64,000 nt of DNA from CAZIVP01 sp964542915 (lineage in GTDB: Bacteria; Calditrichota; Calditrichia; Calditrichales; Calditrichaceae). The first letter of the stretch is position 1. Every line of letters begins with the position of its first letter. The stretch spans positions 62,001 through 126,000 of the forward strand of contig CAZIVP010000006.1 of the NCBI GenBank assembly GCA_964542915.1. The letters are read 5' to 3'. The position numbers and the translations under genes were made by a program. Shown here one piece after another: positions 1-8,933 of the stretch. The notes beneath the pieces are model-generated. The model was not told the origin of the DNA. It worked only from the letters and a program-made list of their open reading frames with translations, and did no database searches.

Positions 1-263
1 GTATCACCGTTGACAACGGCGCCCACCCATAATCCGCCTTCGGTCAGATGCTCTTCATAACTGTTGGGGGGGTACTCACAATTAATCAACCGTTTATAGC
101 CCGCAAAACTGGCATCATATTTAGCATTCATCGCTCCGGTATTGGTGATCACTTGCCGGATTTTACCGATATTATATAATTTCCAGTCCAGCGTCGTATT
201 TTGTGCATCTGCAATTTTCATTATGAAAATCAATCCGGTTAAAATGAGAAACCTGAATTTCAT
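1..263 (-). CDS. Partial secreted protein, function unknown (runs off left edge)
   Basis: The ATG at 263 opens a frame with no stop before base 1, so the C-terminus lies outside the window. The first ~20 residues (MKFRFLILTGLIFIMKIADA) form a basic, hydrophobic signal peptide ending in an AxA-like site. The remainder (to about residue 87) contains NTGAMNAKYDASFAGY and EEHLTEGGLWVGAVVNGD, which resemble the starts of long T9SS-secreted proteins of Calditrichota-like genomes. That resemblance is from memory and does not give a function. It starts 13 bases after the TonB receptor stop, so it is probably the last visible gene of the same operon. Confidence 0.6.
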   Translation of the reverse strand, partial: MKFRFLILTGLIFIMKIADAQNTTLDWKLYNIGKIRQVITNTGAMNAKYDASFAGYKRLINCEYPPNSYEEHLTEGGLWVGAVVNGD

Positions 264-276
264 TCCTTACCAATGC

Positions 277-3120
277 TTACCAGTTAATACTCAGACCAAA
301 TTTTGCATAGCGACCCAGGCTGTACTGACGGGGGTCCATCAGGCTGTACATCACGTAATAATCATAATACTGGTTGGTATTCTGGTAGATATCGCCGTAT
401 TTATATGGTTCGCCCGTCCATGTGTTGAAACCGTATGCCAACTGCGGATTTTTCTGATCGAACAGATTAAATATATCCGCATAAAAAGTGGCTGTTAAAT
501 CTTTAAAGACGCCAAAGGTTTTCCGAATTTTGAGATCGGTCGTCATCGAAGGCGGTCCTGTGGCCGCATTTTCTTTTTTCTGAGCTTCCGCCGGATCGTT
601 GGTTCCGGGCGTGTACGGCTGTCCTGATGAAAAGCGATACAGTACCGTCATATCCCACTTGTCCGGCAACGTATAACCGAACAGTTCGACCGGCTGATTT
701 TCGGGCGAGGATACGGTGGACTGTACGACAACCTGATGCCGAATATCCCAATTCGTCGGCCGCTCCCGAATGGGATTGGGGAAATCGTTTTGGGAGCGTA
801 TGTAATCTTCGAACGCGGATGAAGAATAACCGGTCGCCCATTGCAGTGTATAGGTGGCCTTACCCGAAATATGATAGGAGTAGCGTTTGTTCAGCTCAAA
901 TTCCAAACCACGCGCCCTCGAATAGCCGTTATTATCATACAAATCGACGGGTAAACCAAGCGCTGCTACCGTACGAATGGTGCCTACCTGCTGAGAGATA
1001 TCTTTGGAATAACTCTTGATGTCCAACGCCCAGTCTTTTGCAAATTGGTGCGTTAAACCAAATTCGTAAAGAATGGTCTGTTCGTAATCCAATCCCGGAT
1101 TTCCTGTGAATCCTCCGGAATAAGGATCTCGGTAGAAAAACTGCAGTTCGGGCAACTGATTAAAATGACCGTAAGAGAAGAAGACCACCGTTCTTTGCGA
1201 GATGGGGAAAGAAATCCCGAAGCGGGGGCTCAAGGCGTAACGAAACCACTTCCAGTCGGCGTCCTGTCCCGTAGCCGCTTCCCACTGATCTTTATAGTTC
1301 GTATCGAAGACGGTTTCGCCGGGCATGAACCAGTCGAAACGCATACCCGCGTTGATTATCAAACTTTCCTTTTCAAATTTATCCTGAATGTAGAACCCTC
1401 CTTCAAGGGGATAACTGTTAAAAACCCAGCGATTTTGTCCGAATTCCGGAAACGGCCCCGGTGGCGGCGTGTTTTCCTGACCTTCGTTTTCGTATTTCCA
1501 CAAACCGTAATAGGACAATTTGGTGCCGCCGTCCTGAATATCCACATATTGAATATCATGATATTGCACAACAAATCCCGTTTTAACCAGATGTTCGGGA
1601 TGAATCTGAGAGGTAAGGTCACCTTTGGTCGTTAAGGATGTAGTCAAATCGTTGCGCCAGTTATTCTCATATCCGCTCGCGTCATAAAAACGGGAAAGAT
1701 CGTAATTGGGCGGCTCAATGGAGCTCGTTATCTCGTACGGACTTTCCCCGTTCGACTCTTTCTTCCATTCCGTGTAGCTAATGGGATTATCATTGGCAAA
1801 AGAGGCGCTATCGGGATAGAAATTCCAAAATTCATAGGGTTTGGTTCCGTCCAGTGAAGACCGATAGTTTAACCCGAGATAACTGACATTTAAATTATAG
1901 AATGTCGACTTTGAAAGCGTATGATTAAAGCGCAAGCCGAAACTATTGCTTTTCCGGCTATAATCAACCATATGATCCGGATAATTTTTCCAGGGCCAGC
2001 TGAACCGGCTCCATTGCTTCCAGGAACCATGATAGCTTAATGAAAATTTTAATTGATTCGTTAACGCCCAATCGATCTTGGTATTCAAGCTCGCCTGATT
2101 GTCCTGTTTCTCACTAAAGGTCATACCCAAAAGATCAATTTCGTCGCGCGTGCGATGATTTTCATAGGCGGTATTGGTCATATTGCCGTTCCCGGAGATA
2201 AAGAAGTTCACTTTACCCGGTATATCCAGACCAATGGAAGGTAACAAATTGCTGGTGAATAGCTCCGGACCGCCGAAATAAAAGGAAGTATACTGCAAAT
2301 CATGGGTCCTTCCAATGGGATGCCAAATGTCGGTTTTATGCTCAATGCCGCCCGTAAATTGATCACCTCCGGAGCGGGTCGTGATATTAACCACGCCGGA
2401 TTGCGCCTGGCCGTATTCGGCATTAAACGCGCCGGTAAGCAGTTCCACCTCTTCTACATCGACAACATTTAATTCCAGAACACTGCGGCCGCCGTAAAGG
2501 GGATGCGTCACCGGCATTCCATCAACCATATACAGGATTTCGCCGCCGCGTCCGCCGCGGACGTGCACATTTTTGATGCTTTCATCCCTTACTTCCAGCC
2601 TCTGGCCTTCGCCAATCTGAATGGCTTGGGGCGCTTCATCCACAAAAGAGGCCCCTTGCAGCTTGAAAATATCGGAAGTGTTTTCCATACCCGGTGTTTG
2701 TTCAATTGTGTTACGGCTGGTCGTTCGGCGGGTAGAAGTGATATCTTTTTGAACCATTTCCTGTTCGGCCACCACTTCGATAACCGGCGCCTCGATGGTT
2801 TCGGGTTCCATTTCGATGTTGATTGTTGTGGTTAAGTCCACTTGAACCCTGACCTGTCGTATAGTGAGCGTATGGTAGCCGACATAGCTTACCTTCAGAT
2901 CATACTTTCCGGGCGGCACCTGCAGAATATAATAAAAGCCGTCTTCATCTGAAGCCGCGCCGAAGTTGGTACCGGGAATGTATACATTTACACCAACCAG
3001 GGGTTCGCCTGTTTGTTTATCCACCACACGCCCCGCAATTTTACCGGTGTTACCGGCAAAGAGCGTGCATACGAAACCGAGAAGCAGAATGAGAGTTGTT
3101 ACGCTTTTTAATAATTTCAC
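277..3120 (-). CDS. TonB-dependent outer-membrane receptor with carboxypeptidase-regulatory-like N-terminal domain
   Basis: 947 aa. The start is a GTG, with AGGAG about 8 bases upstream. Residues 1-23 are a signal peptide. Residues ~26-110 are a CarboxypepD_reg-like beta-sandwich (GKIAGRVVDKQTGEPLVGVNV). Residues ~130-255 are the plug (VHVRGGRGGEILYMVDGMPV, then EVELLTGAFNAEYGQAQSGVV). The rest is aromatic-rich beta-barrel ending in an aromatic residue (GLSINW), as in outer-membrane barrels. It would import an oligosaccharide across the outer membrane using TonB energy. It resembles SusC in layout, but no SusD homologue is adjacent; two unrelated lipoproteins and a LamG protein precede it in the operon. 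The transported substrate cannot be read from sequence. Confidence 0.88.
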   Translation of the reverse strand: MKLLKSVTTLILLLGFVCTLFAGNTGKIAGRVVDKQTGEPLVGVNVYIPGTNFGAASDEDGFYYILQVPPGKYDLKVSYVGYHTLTIRQVRVQVDLTTTINIEMEPETIEAPVIEVVAEQEMVQKDITSTRRTTSRNTIEQTPGMENTSDIFKLQGASFVDEAPQAIQIGEGQRLEVRDESIKNVHVRGGRGGEILYMVDGMPVTHPLYGGRSVLELNVVDVEEVELLTGAFNAEYGQAQSGVVNITTRSGGDQFTGGIEHKTDIWHPIGRTHDLQYTSFYFGGPELFTSNLLPSIGLDIPGKVNFFISGNGNMTNTAYENHRTRDEIDLLGMTFSEKQDNQASLNTKIDWALTNQLKFSLSYHGSWKQWSRFSWPWKNYPDHMVDYSRKSNSFGLRFNHTLSKSTFYNLNVSYLGLNYRSSLDGTKPYEFWNFYPDSASFANDNPISYTEWKKESNGESPYEITSSIEPPNYDLSRFYDASGYENNWRNDLTTSLTTKGDLTSQIHPEHLVKTGFVVQYHDIQYVDIQDGGTKLSYYGLWKYENEGQENTPPPGPFPEFGQNRWVFNSYPLEGGFYIQDKFEKESLIINAGMRFDWFMPGETVFDTNYKDQWEAATGQDADWKWFRYALSPRFGISFPISQRTVVFFSYGHFNQLPELQFFYRDPYSGGFTGNPGLDYEQTILYEFGLTHQFAKDWALDIKSYSKDISQQVGTIRTVAALGLPVDLYDNNGYSRARGLEFELNKRYSYHISGKATYTLQWATGYSSSAFEDYIRSQNDFPNPIRERPTNWDIRHQVVVQSTVSSPENQPVELFGYTLPDKWDMTVLYRFSSGQPYTPGTNDPAEAQKKENAATGPPSMTTDLKIRKTFGVFKDLTATFYADIFNLFDQKNPQLAYGFNTWTGEPYKYGDIYQNTNQYYDYYVMYSLMDPRQYSLGRYAKFGLSINW

Positions 3121-3174
3121 TTTAATAACTCCTTCTATACCTCAAAGATGCTTTTTCATTAATCAAGCTTTTAA

Positions 3175-4635
3175 TTATCGTTGATATCCCATATTATTCA
3201 GTATTTCACTTGCCATAGTCATCGCATCTTCTTTCATGATGAAATAAACCGGAAAACCGAGTACGACGGCGTCAAACACACTGCCATAGTAACGGAGACC
3301 GACGGTTTGACCGCGATATTCGGTAAAGCTGCTGCTAATATCATTACGATAGATATACATCTTATCTGTAAAACCGGCGATACCCGGCATCAGGTTAACC
3401 TGGGCCAGCTTACCGCCATAGGGGAAGATTTCTATTTTAGTCGAGTCCACTCTTATATCGCTGAAACCGCCTGCGCCCTGAGCGCCTATGAAGTCGCCAA
3501 ACAAAGCCGTTTCATTGACAAGCGTAATATGAAGATAATCATGAATAAATTCGCCTTCCCGGAAAGCACGCGGAAAATCGTCTTCATTGGCGAACGATTT
3601 TAATATGCGCCAACCGCTCATCACAAAGTCGCCGCCCACATTCATATAATCTTTAATCACATTGATGTGAACAGGGAGTTTATGAACATCGGAGGTAGTG
3701 GAGTAAGGATTATCGGCATGCCAAATTAGCATCTTATATTGTCCGAGCGTCTCTTTGGGAGGGATCCCGTTTTTCTGGAAATCCCAGCTTTCGTCGGTTC
3801 CGAATAATTCGGCGTAAAACTCATCAACCTCTTTATCCGAAGGTTTACCCTCGCCCGGTATAAGCGACTCCACGGTTTCATCAATGATTAAAATATCTTT
3901 TTCAAAAGTGGGTTTGATCAAATTGACGGTAATCGAATCGCCAACGGGATCAATTAAATTTGTGTTATCCCTCGAAGTTACGCGGATCGTATGGCTGCCT
4001 TGCAGCGGCGTGAAATTTTCGGGCTCTATAAAGAGAGACGTGTCCGTAGTCCAGGTCCATTCGCCGTCATCAACGGCCCAGGCGTATTCGACTATATCGC
4101 CCTGTTCATCTTCGTCTTTAGCCGTGAAGGTTATTTCAACGCCAGGCCACCAGTCTGTTGCGGTTTCTCTGGCAAAATGTACGCTATTATTGTTCGGTGA
4201 GAGAATCTCGGTTACCGGCTCATACGTTTTCGGTGTAAAGAAGATTTTTTTCGCCGGGGACGGATCGACGGCACCACTATTATCCACTGCACGGACTTCG
4301 AAGGTCTGCATATTCAGACTATCGCTCGATTCAAACGCAATGGTTAAACTGGTTTTATCGGTTTCAATCCAATCCTGTTCGTAGATATCGCCCTGTAACA
4401 TGTGTTTTGTTGTGTAGCGATATTGATAGCCCTTGATAAATCCATCGGTATCTTCTCCGTCCCAGTGTAAGGTGGCAAGGGCGAAGATGGTTGAACTGTC
4501 GATTGGAATATTGGCCAGTGTTGTATTCGGAGGATCATTGGGATTCGCAGAAGATGTATCCCGTTGACACGCCCACTGACTGATAAGGATTAAACAAAAA
4601 AGCAAAATATGCGTTGCTTTAAATGCCACTTTCAT
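3175..4635 (-). CDS. Surface lipoprotein with fibronectin/Ig-like repeats, function unknown
   Basis: 486 aa. The N-terminus is a lipoprotein signal with lipobox ISQWAC, so acylation at Cys23 is likely. Residues ~35-130 and ~140-240 look like two beta-sandwich repeats (LHWDGEDTDGFIKGYQYRY; ITFTAKDEDEQGDIVEYAWAVDDGEW). The second half (from about EKDILIIDETVES) looks like an alpha/beta domain with KMLIWHADNPYS, reminiscent of GATase/ThuA-like folds; this last point is weak. It sits between another lipoprotein and the TonB receptor, so it may act as a surface glycan-binding partner of the receptor. That role is inferred from position only. AGGAAAAG precedes the ATG. Confidence 0.7.
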   Translation of the reverse strand: MKVAFKATHILLFCLILISQWACQRDTSSANPNDPPNTTLANIPIDSSTIFALATLHWDGEDTDGFIKGYQYRYTTKHMLQGDIYEQDWIETDKTSLTIAFESSDSLNMQTFEVRAVDNSGAVDPSPAKKIFFTPKTYEPVTEILSPNNNSVHFARETATDWWPGVEITFTAKDEDEQGDIVEYAWAVDDGEWTWTTDTSLFIEPENFTPLQGSHTIRVTSRDNTNLIDPVGDSITVNLIKPTFEKDILIIDETVESLIPGEGKPSDKEVDEFYAELFGTDESWDFQKNGIPPKETLGQYKMLIWHADNPYSTTSDVHKLPVHINVIKDYMNVGGDFVMSGWRILKSFANEDDFPRAFREGEFIHDYLHITLVNETALFGDFIGAQGAGGFSDIRVDSTKIEIFPYGGKLAQVNLMPGIAGFTDKMYIYRNDISSSFTEYRGQTVGLRYYGSVFDAVVLGFPVYFIMKEDAMTMASEILNNMGYQR

Positions 4636-4650
4636 CGCTTTTCCTACTCG

Positions 4651-5325
4651 TTAATCATGATAAATTACATCTTTAACACTAATTTGCCTGCTGAATACAT
4701 ACGAATCTTTAAATCGATCTAAAGATTCGAATGGATTTAGCTGCAATATAACTTCGGTAACTTTATTTTCTTTTACTTCAAAATCGGCTTCAAAATCCAT
4801 TAACGGTCTGGCATCATCGGGAAGCCTAACAGGATTGGTTATGGTCGTAGTATCCAGACGGGAACCGATAATATTACCTTCAGCATCATATTGATAACGG
4901 GTATAAACCCGGCTGACCCGAATTTCATTGGCATTTATGCCTATTTGAAGTCGATCATAACTGGTCGGGGGAATATAGGATTCATAAACGGTTAACTTTT
5001 TATAATGGTCATTGGTCCGTTTAATGACATTGAAAACCAGGTCTTCCGTAAGATAGCTGTCTGTGGTTTCATAAAGCAGGGCATATTTTTTACCATTATA
5101 AACCTTACCCTGGAAAAATTTGACGCCGAAACTGTCGCCCTGAATAACCGAAAAGGTGTCGCTTTTGATAATAATCGAAGTATCCTCAGGATTCGATTGA
5201 ATACTTACCCTTAAAATACCCGGATCAGGGGACGTTTCGAGCCCTGTATCGCAACTCCAGATACCCGACAATAATAAAATAGCAACAAATACCACAGGAA
5301 CGGTTCTTATAGATTTTTCGAACAT
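4651..5325 (-). CDS. Lipoprotein, function unknown
   Basis: 224 aa from the ATG at 5325, preferred because AAAGG lies 8 bases upstream; an in-frame TTG at 5343 would add six residues. The N-terminus (MFEKSIRTVPVVFVAILLL) followed by SGIWSC is a lipobox, giving an acylated Cys. The body has beta-rich stretches (PGILRVSIQSNPEDTSIIIKSD) reminiscent of small PEGA-like/beta-sandwich modules, but I do not recognise a family. It ends 15 bases before the next lipoprotein start and follows a stem-loop after the LamG gene, so it is part of the outer-membrane operon. Confidence 0.65.
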   Translation of the reverse strand: MFEKSIRTVPVVFVAILLLSGIWSCDTGLETSPDPGILRVSIQSNPEDTSIIIKSDTFSVIQGDSFGVKFFQGKVYNGKKYALLYETTDSYLTEDLVFNVIKRTNDHYKKLTVYESYIPPTSYDRLQIGINANEIRVSRVYTRYQYDAEGNIIGSRLDTTTITNPVRLPDDARPLMDFEADFEVKENKVTEVILQLNPFESLDRFKDSYVFSRQISVKDVIYHD

Positions 5326-5360
5326 GGGTGTAACCTTTGCCAAATTGTGAATAATAATAT

Positions 5361-5390
5361 AAGGGCGGAGATTCAGGAATCTCCGCCCTT
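5361..5390 (-). terminator. Strong stem-loop between the LamG gene and the downstream lipoprotein genes
   Basis: A perfect 13-bp inverted repeat (AAGGGCGGAGATT / AATCTCCGCCCTT) with a 4-base loop begins 15 bases past the stop of the LamG gene. Downstream on the minus strand the sequence is AT-rich but not a clean U-run. It could be a partial terminator or an mRNA-stabilising hairpin that keeps the first gene's transcript more abundant than the rest of the operon. Confidence 0.65.
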
Positions 5391-5404
5391 ATGAATTAAT
5401 ATCC

Positions 5405-7495
5405 TTATTTCATCAAGACCATTTTTCTTACTTTAGAAAAATTATCCGTCTCTAATTTGTAAATATAGACGCCACTTGCAACCCGGTTTCCGAGGTCATT
5501 GCGCCCGTTCCACTCAACCTTATGCTCGCCAGGAACCATGTCATCGTTGACGAGCGTACGTACTTCGCGTCCCAGGATATCGTATACCACGAGCGAAACT
5601 TTTTCGTGGCGTCCGATCGAAAATTTAATTTCCGTTGTGGGGTTGAACGGATTGGGATAGTTTTGTGCAAGGCTATAGCGATTCGGAATTTCAGCCAGGT
5701 TTTTCTCGCGGTCGATTGCTGTCGCAACCGAATCGGTCGGCGTTAACGAAGCCTGCGGATAATTGTAAATATTAATCGCGTCCAGATAACCTTCGTAATG
5801 CGCACGACCGGCGGCATATCCGATACGTAACGGAGCCGACGCCTGAACCACTGCGGAATCGAAAGTAAAGTATTTTTGAGACATGAAATTATCGGCTTCG
5901 TCTCGTAACTGGAAAATTCCGTAATAATTGGTGGTATCGCCTTCCGGAGCTTTCTGAACTTCATAGATCAAATGATACCATTTTCCCAGATGCAGGCTGT
6001 CATCCAGTACCGCGGTAACATATCCATCATATTCGTTCCAACCACCGGCTAAAAGGCGATTATCAGGATTGAACCGAATCTGATAACAATTCTGATACCA
6101 GTTGCCCGGATCGATGGGCCGGTTAATGATACGGCAGTAGGTATGGGCCGAATCGGCGTTAATCCACATGTCAACTGTGTATTCTTTACTATTCAGATAA
6201 GGGGATTCAACTTCAAGATAACTGGAATCGCCTTCCAGGTACATAGAGAAATCACCCTGGGCAACATCATCGCTCTTATACTGCGGGTTGCCAACCGTCG
6301 TAACATCATGGCTATGAACGCCGTTATCTACCGGTGCACCGGAACCGCTTTCAAAGTTCAAGCTGAGGGTATTGGAATTCGGTTGTACTTCGTAAACGAT
6401 AAATTCGTAATAGTTTTCCAGCTCTTCGGCTTTTTGCGGCTGAGTGAATTCAAGACCTTCGTCGTCAACCGCCTTGACATAGTACTGAATTTTAGAATCG
6501 ACCGGTTGCTGTGGAATGGTTGCGGTATACATATCCTCTTCTCCGGTAGCCGTCATCGAAACTTGTTGCCAACCGCTGCCCGCATTGTAATATAATGTTC
6601 TGGAATTTACCGTATTGAACAAACTGTAAATTTCTGCTTCAACCGGATAATCGGGCGTATCTGTGGTTTGGTTATCCCATTCCGTTACGCCGGTAATAAT
6701 CGGAGGAACGGGGAATTCACGTACCGTATCGCTGATTCGCACTTCATCGACAAAACCATCCAGGAACGAATCGCCGCCGCCGCCGGCGTAACCGATATGC
6801 AGAGGCTGATCGGTTGTAATCGGCGTATGATCGGTATTTTCATCTCCAAATGTCGTATAATCAACCACATTAAAATTAATCAGTTCGCGATTTTGATCGT
6901 GCACAAGACCAAGTAAAATATTACGGCTTGTATCGCGGATGTAGGCCATGTGATACCACTTGCCTACTTCCATGGTGTTGGGGGGCGTATTCACCTGCGG
7001 CCACTGATCCTGGGTCGCTGTGTGATATCCCATACTGAAGAAACGATCGGAGCCCCACATTTCAACCCAGTAATTGGGACGCCAGAAAACCTCATCGCCG
7101 GTTTTGATAACCAAACGGGGAACCCAGCGCCAGTCGCTGCCACCCTCGCCGAATGTGAAAATATTAATCCAGCCTTCGATCGTCCAGTTAGCAGTCAGAT
7201 CTAAATAAGACGTATCGGCAACCGTTATGAAAGAAGAGTCGCTTTGGGAGTCGTTATCGATACGTATGGCCTGCCCCAGGCCTGAAATATTATTCGGAAC
7301 ATAGTAATAAACGCCATGACCCTCGCCGTCGGCCGATTTTTCTGACTCATTGATTAGATCGTCTTCAAAATGCATGAGTAACATCGTATTTTCATCGACC
7401 GTATAGGGTCCGCCGATTTGATCCTGGGCATTGAGCAAACCGGTTACCGAAAAAAGAAACAGCGCAACAAATGATAACAGTATGATACGCTTCAT
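5405..7495 (-). CDS. Secreted protein with two LamG/concanavalin A-like domains and C-terminal T9SS/FlgD-like sorting domain
   Basis: 696 aa. An excellent Shine-Dalgarno (AAGGAGG) precedes the ATG. Residues 1-23 are a signal peptide. Residues ~35-265 are a LamG-type jellyroll (MLLMHFEDDLINE, WTIEGWINIFTFGEGG, WYHMAYIRDTSRN, LHIGYAGGGGDSFLDGFVDEVRIS). Residues ~290-370 form a beta-domain (YYVKAVDDEGLE). Residues ~380-600 are a second LamG copy (YTVDMWINADSAH, LRIGYAAGRAHYEGYLDAINIY). The C-terminus is the sorting/FlgD-like module: YSLAQNYPNPFNPTTEI, then VVYDILGREVRTLV and SGVYIYKL. It is the first gene of the outer-membrane module and likely a cell-surface glycan-binding protein. Confidence 0.82.
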   Translation of the reverse strand: MKRIILLSFVALFLFSVTGLLNAQDQIGGPYTVDENTMLLMHFEDDLINESEKSADGEGHGVYYYVPNNISGLGQAIRIDNDSQSDSSFITVADTSYLDLTANWTIEGWINIFTFGEGGSDWRWVPRLVIKTGDEVFWRPNYWVEMWGSDRFFSMGYHTATQDQWPQVNTPPNTMEVGKWYHMAYIRDTSRNILLGLVHDQNRELINFNVVDYTTFGDENTDHTPITTDQPLHIGYAGGGGDSFLDGFVDEVRISDTVREFPVPPIITGVTEWDNQTTDTPDYPVEAEIYSLFNTVNSRTLYYNAGSGWQQVSMTATGEEDMYTATIPQQPVDSKIQYYVKAVDDEGLEFTQPQKAEELENYYEFIVYEVQPNSNTLSLNFESGSGAPVDNGVHSHDVTTVGNPQYKSDDVAQGDFSMYLEGDSSYLEVESPYLNSKEYTVDMWINADSAHTYCRIINRPIDPGNWYQNCYQIRFNPDNRLLAGGWNEYDGYVTAVLDDSLHLGKWYHLIYEVQKAPEGDTTNYYGIFQLRDEADNFMSQKYFTFDSAVVQASAPLRIGYAAGRAHYEGYLDAINIYNYPQASLTPTDSVATAIDREKNLAEIPNRYSLAQNYPNPFNPTTEIKFSIGRHEKVSLVVYDILGREVRTLVNDDMVPGEHKVEWNGRNDLGNRVASGVYIYKLETDNFSKVRKMVLMK

Positions 7496-7656
7496 AATAA
7501 AAAACCTCCTTCTAAGATTTAACGTCTCAATAAAAGAATCACACTAATGTTTGTTTTTGCCTCCCTCCTTTCCGCGTTTTAATCTTACATGAATGGTTAC
7601 ATTCTGATCCGGTCATATAACGCTACTATTAAAACAACATGTTTAACATTTTTCTA

Positions 7657-7670
7657 CGTTAACGTTAACA
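7657..7670. promoter_or_regulatory. LacI-family operator (copy 1)
   Basis: CGTTAACGTTAACA, 13 of 14 bases identical to the palindrome TGTTAACGTTAACA found at five other places in this locus (some with one or two changes). It lies upstream of the LamG/TonB operon, 87 bases inside the gap that separates the operon from lacI. Operator function is inferred from palindromy, the central CG typical of LacI-family sites, recurrence and the adjacent regulator gene. Confidence 0.75.
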
Positions 7671-7745
7671 TGGCTAACAATAATTAAAAGTAAATGGCTT
7701 CATCAAATCTGATATGTTCCTCTCAAACGGTAAAATTAAAAAGCA

Positions 7746-7759
7746 TGTTAACGTTAACA
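7746..7759. promoter_or_regulatory. LacI-family operator (copy 2)
   Basis: TGTTAACGTTAACA, a perfect 14-bp palindrome, 89 bp centre-to-centre from copy 1. Paired sites this far apart would allow looping by a tetrameric repressor. The 7496-7862 gap contains these two sites and no gene. Confidence 0.78.
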
Positions 7760-7862
7760 AATTATAGCCATCATAAAACTAAAAGTCAAGATAAAAATGT
7801 TTTTCCTGATAATTTCTGACCATAAACCATCAATTTGATCGGTTACCTCTCCGATGATTTTC

Positions 7863-8903
7863 TTATGCAATCGATTTACCTCTTTGATAGCAGCCGCACG
7901 ATTCACGTATGACGATTTCCGTATCCAATACGATGCTTTCTGTAATCTCATTTTTATTTTCTATGTGCGCTATAAGCTTTTGAAGCGCCCGAACGCCGAC
8001 CTCATGGGCGGGTTGGCGAATGGTCGTTAACGGACTCGGCATCAATTCTGCGCGGACGTCATCCACGATACCGACAATTGCAATATCCTCGGGTATCTTC
8101 AGCCCGCGCTCCAAAATCGCATGCATTGCTCCAAACGCCACCGGATCGTTTACCGTCATTACCGCCCTGGGGTATTGCTCACGTGGCAGGTTTAAGATTT
8201 TAAGCATTGCCTCGTATCCGCCGTCTTCATCAAAACCGGCCTCAACAATCAATTCATCAATCAACGGTAAACCATTTTTTACCATCGCGCGCTTAAAACC
8301 ATTAAAGCGGGCCTGACCCACCGACAAGGAAGAAAGGGAGGCCAGGTGTGCAATGCGTTTGTATTCATGTTGAATTAGATGCTCCGTGATACGCTCGGCG
8401 CTCATTTCATCATTGATGCTTACACAACTGGCGCCGATGCCAAATGCGCAACGATCATAAAAGACAATCGGTAGGCCCGAACGTATAATCTGCTTGTAAA
8501 ACCCGTAATCATAAACATCCTGGGCCGTACAAATCAACATGCCGTCTACTCGCTTCGATGCCAACGTTTGAATAGCATGGGTCTCGCGTTCGACGCTTTC
8601 CGCCGAGTGGGCTAAAATGATTTGATAACCCGCCCCGTATGCTGTCTCTTCAATGGCTTTAATTACATCCGGGAAGAATGAAATCGATATTTCGGGTACC
8701 ACAACGCCAATCGTATATGTCTTTTTTAATACGAGGCTTTTTGCAACATGATTGGGGATATAGCCCAGATTACGGGCGCACCTTATAACCGCTTCCCGCG
8801 TCTTTTCATCCACATTGGGGCGATTATTTAACGCCCTTGAGACTGTCATTACCGAAACTCCCAAATGATCGGCAATTTGTTTTGCGGTTACACGTTTCGA
8901 CAA
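7863..8903 (-). CDS. LacI/GalR-family transcriptional regulator
   Basis: 346 aa from a TTG start with GGAGAG six bases upstream. Residues 1-55 are the LacI helix-turn-helix and hinge (TAKQIADHLGVSVMTVSRALN, then GYIPNHVAKSL). Residues ~60-340 are the periplasmic-binding-protein-like sensor domain (TIGVVVPEISISFFPDVIKAIEE; AVMTVNDPVAFGAMHAILERG; PLTTIRQPAHEVGVRAL). The protein should bind the six TGTTAACGTTAACA palindromes of the locus and release or bind them in response to a sugar. It is 30 bases downstream of the secreted glycosidase gene, so it is probably co-transcribed with it and subject to its own operators at 12568-12607. Confidence 0.92.
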   Translation of the reverse strand: MSKRVTAKQIADHLGVSVMTVSRALNNRPNVDEKTREAVIRCARNLGYIPNHVAKSLVLKKTYTIGVVVPEISISFFPDVIKAIEETAYGAGYQIILAHSAESVERETHAIQTLASKRVDGMLICTAQDVYDYGFYKQIIRSGLPIVFYDRCAFGIGASCVSINDEMSAERITEHLIQHEYKRIAHLASLSSLSVGQARFNGFKRAMVKNGLPLIDELIVEAGFDEDGGYEAMLKILNLPREQYPRAVMTVNDPVAFGAMHAILERGLKIPEDIAIVGIVDDVRAELMPSPLTTIRQPAHEVGVRALQKLIAHIENKNEITESIVLDTEIVIRESCGCYQRGKSIA

Positions 8904-8933
8904 TTATTACTCTCCGTGATGTAAGTCCGATCG

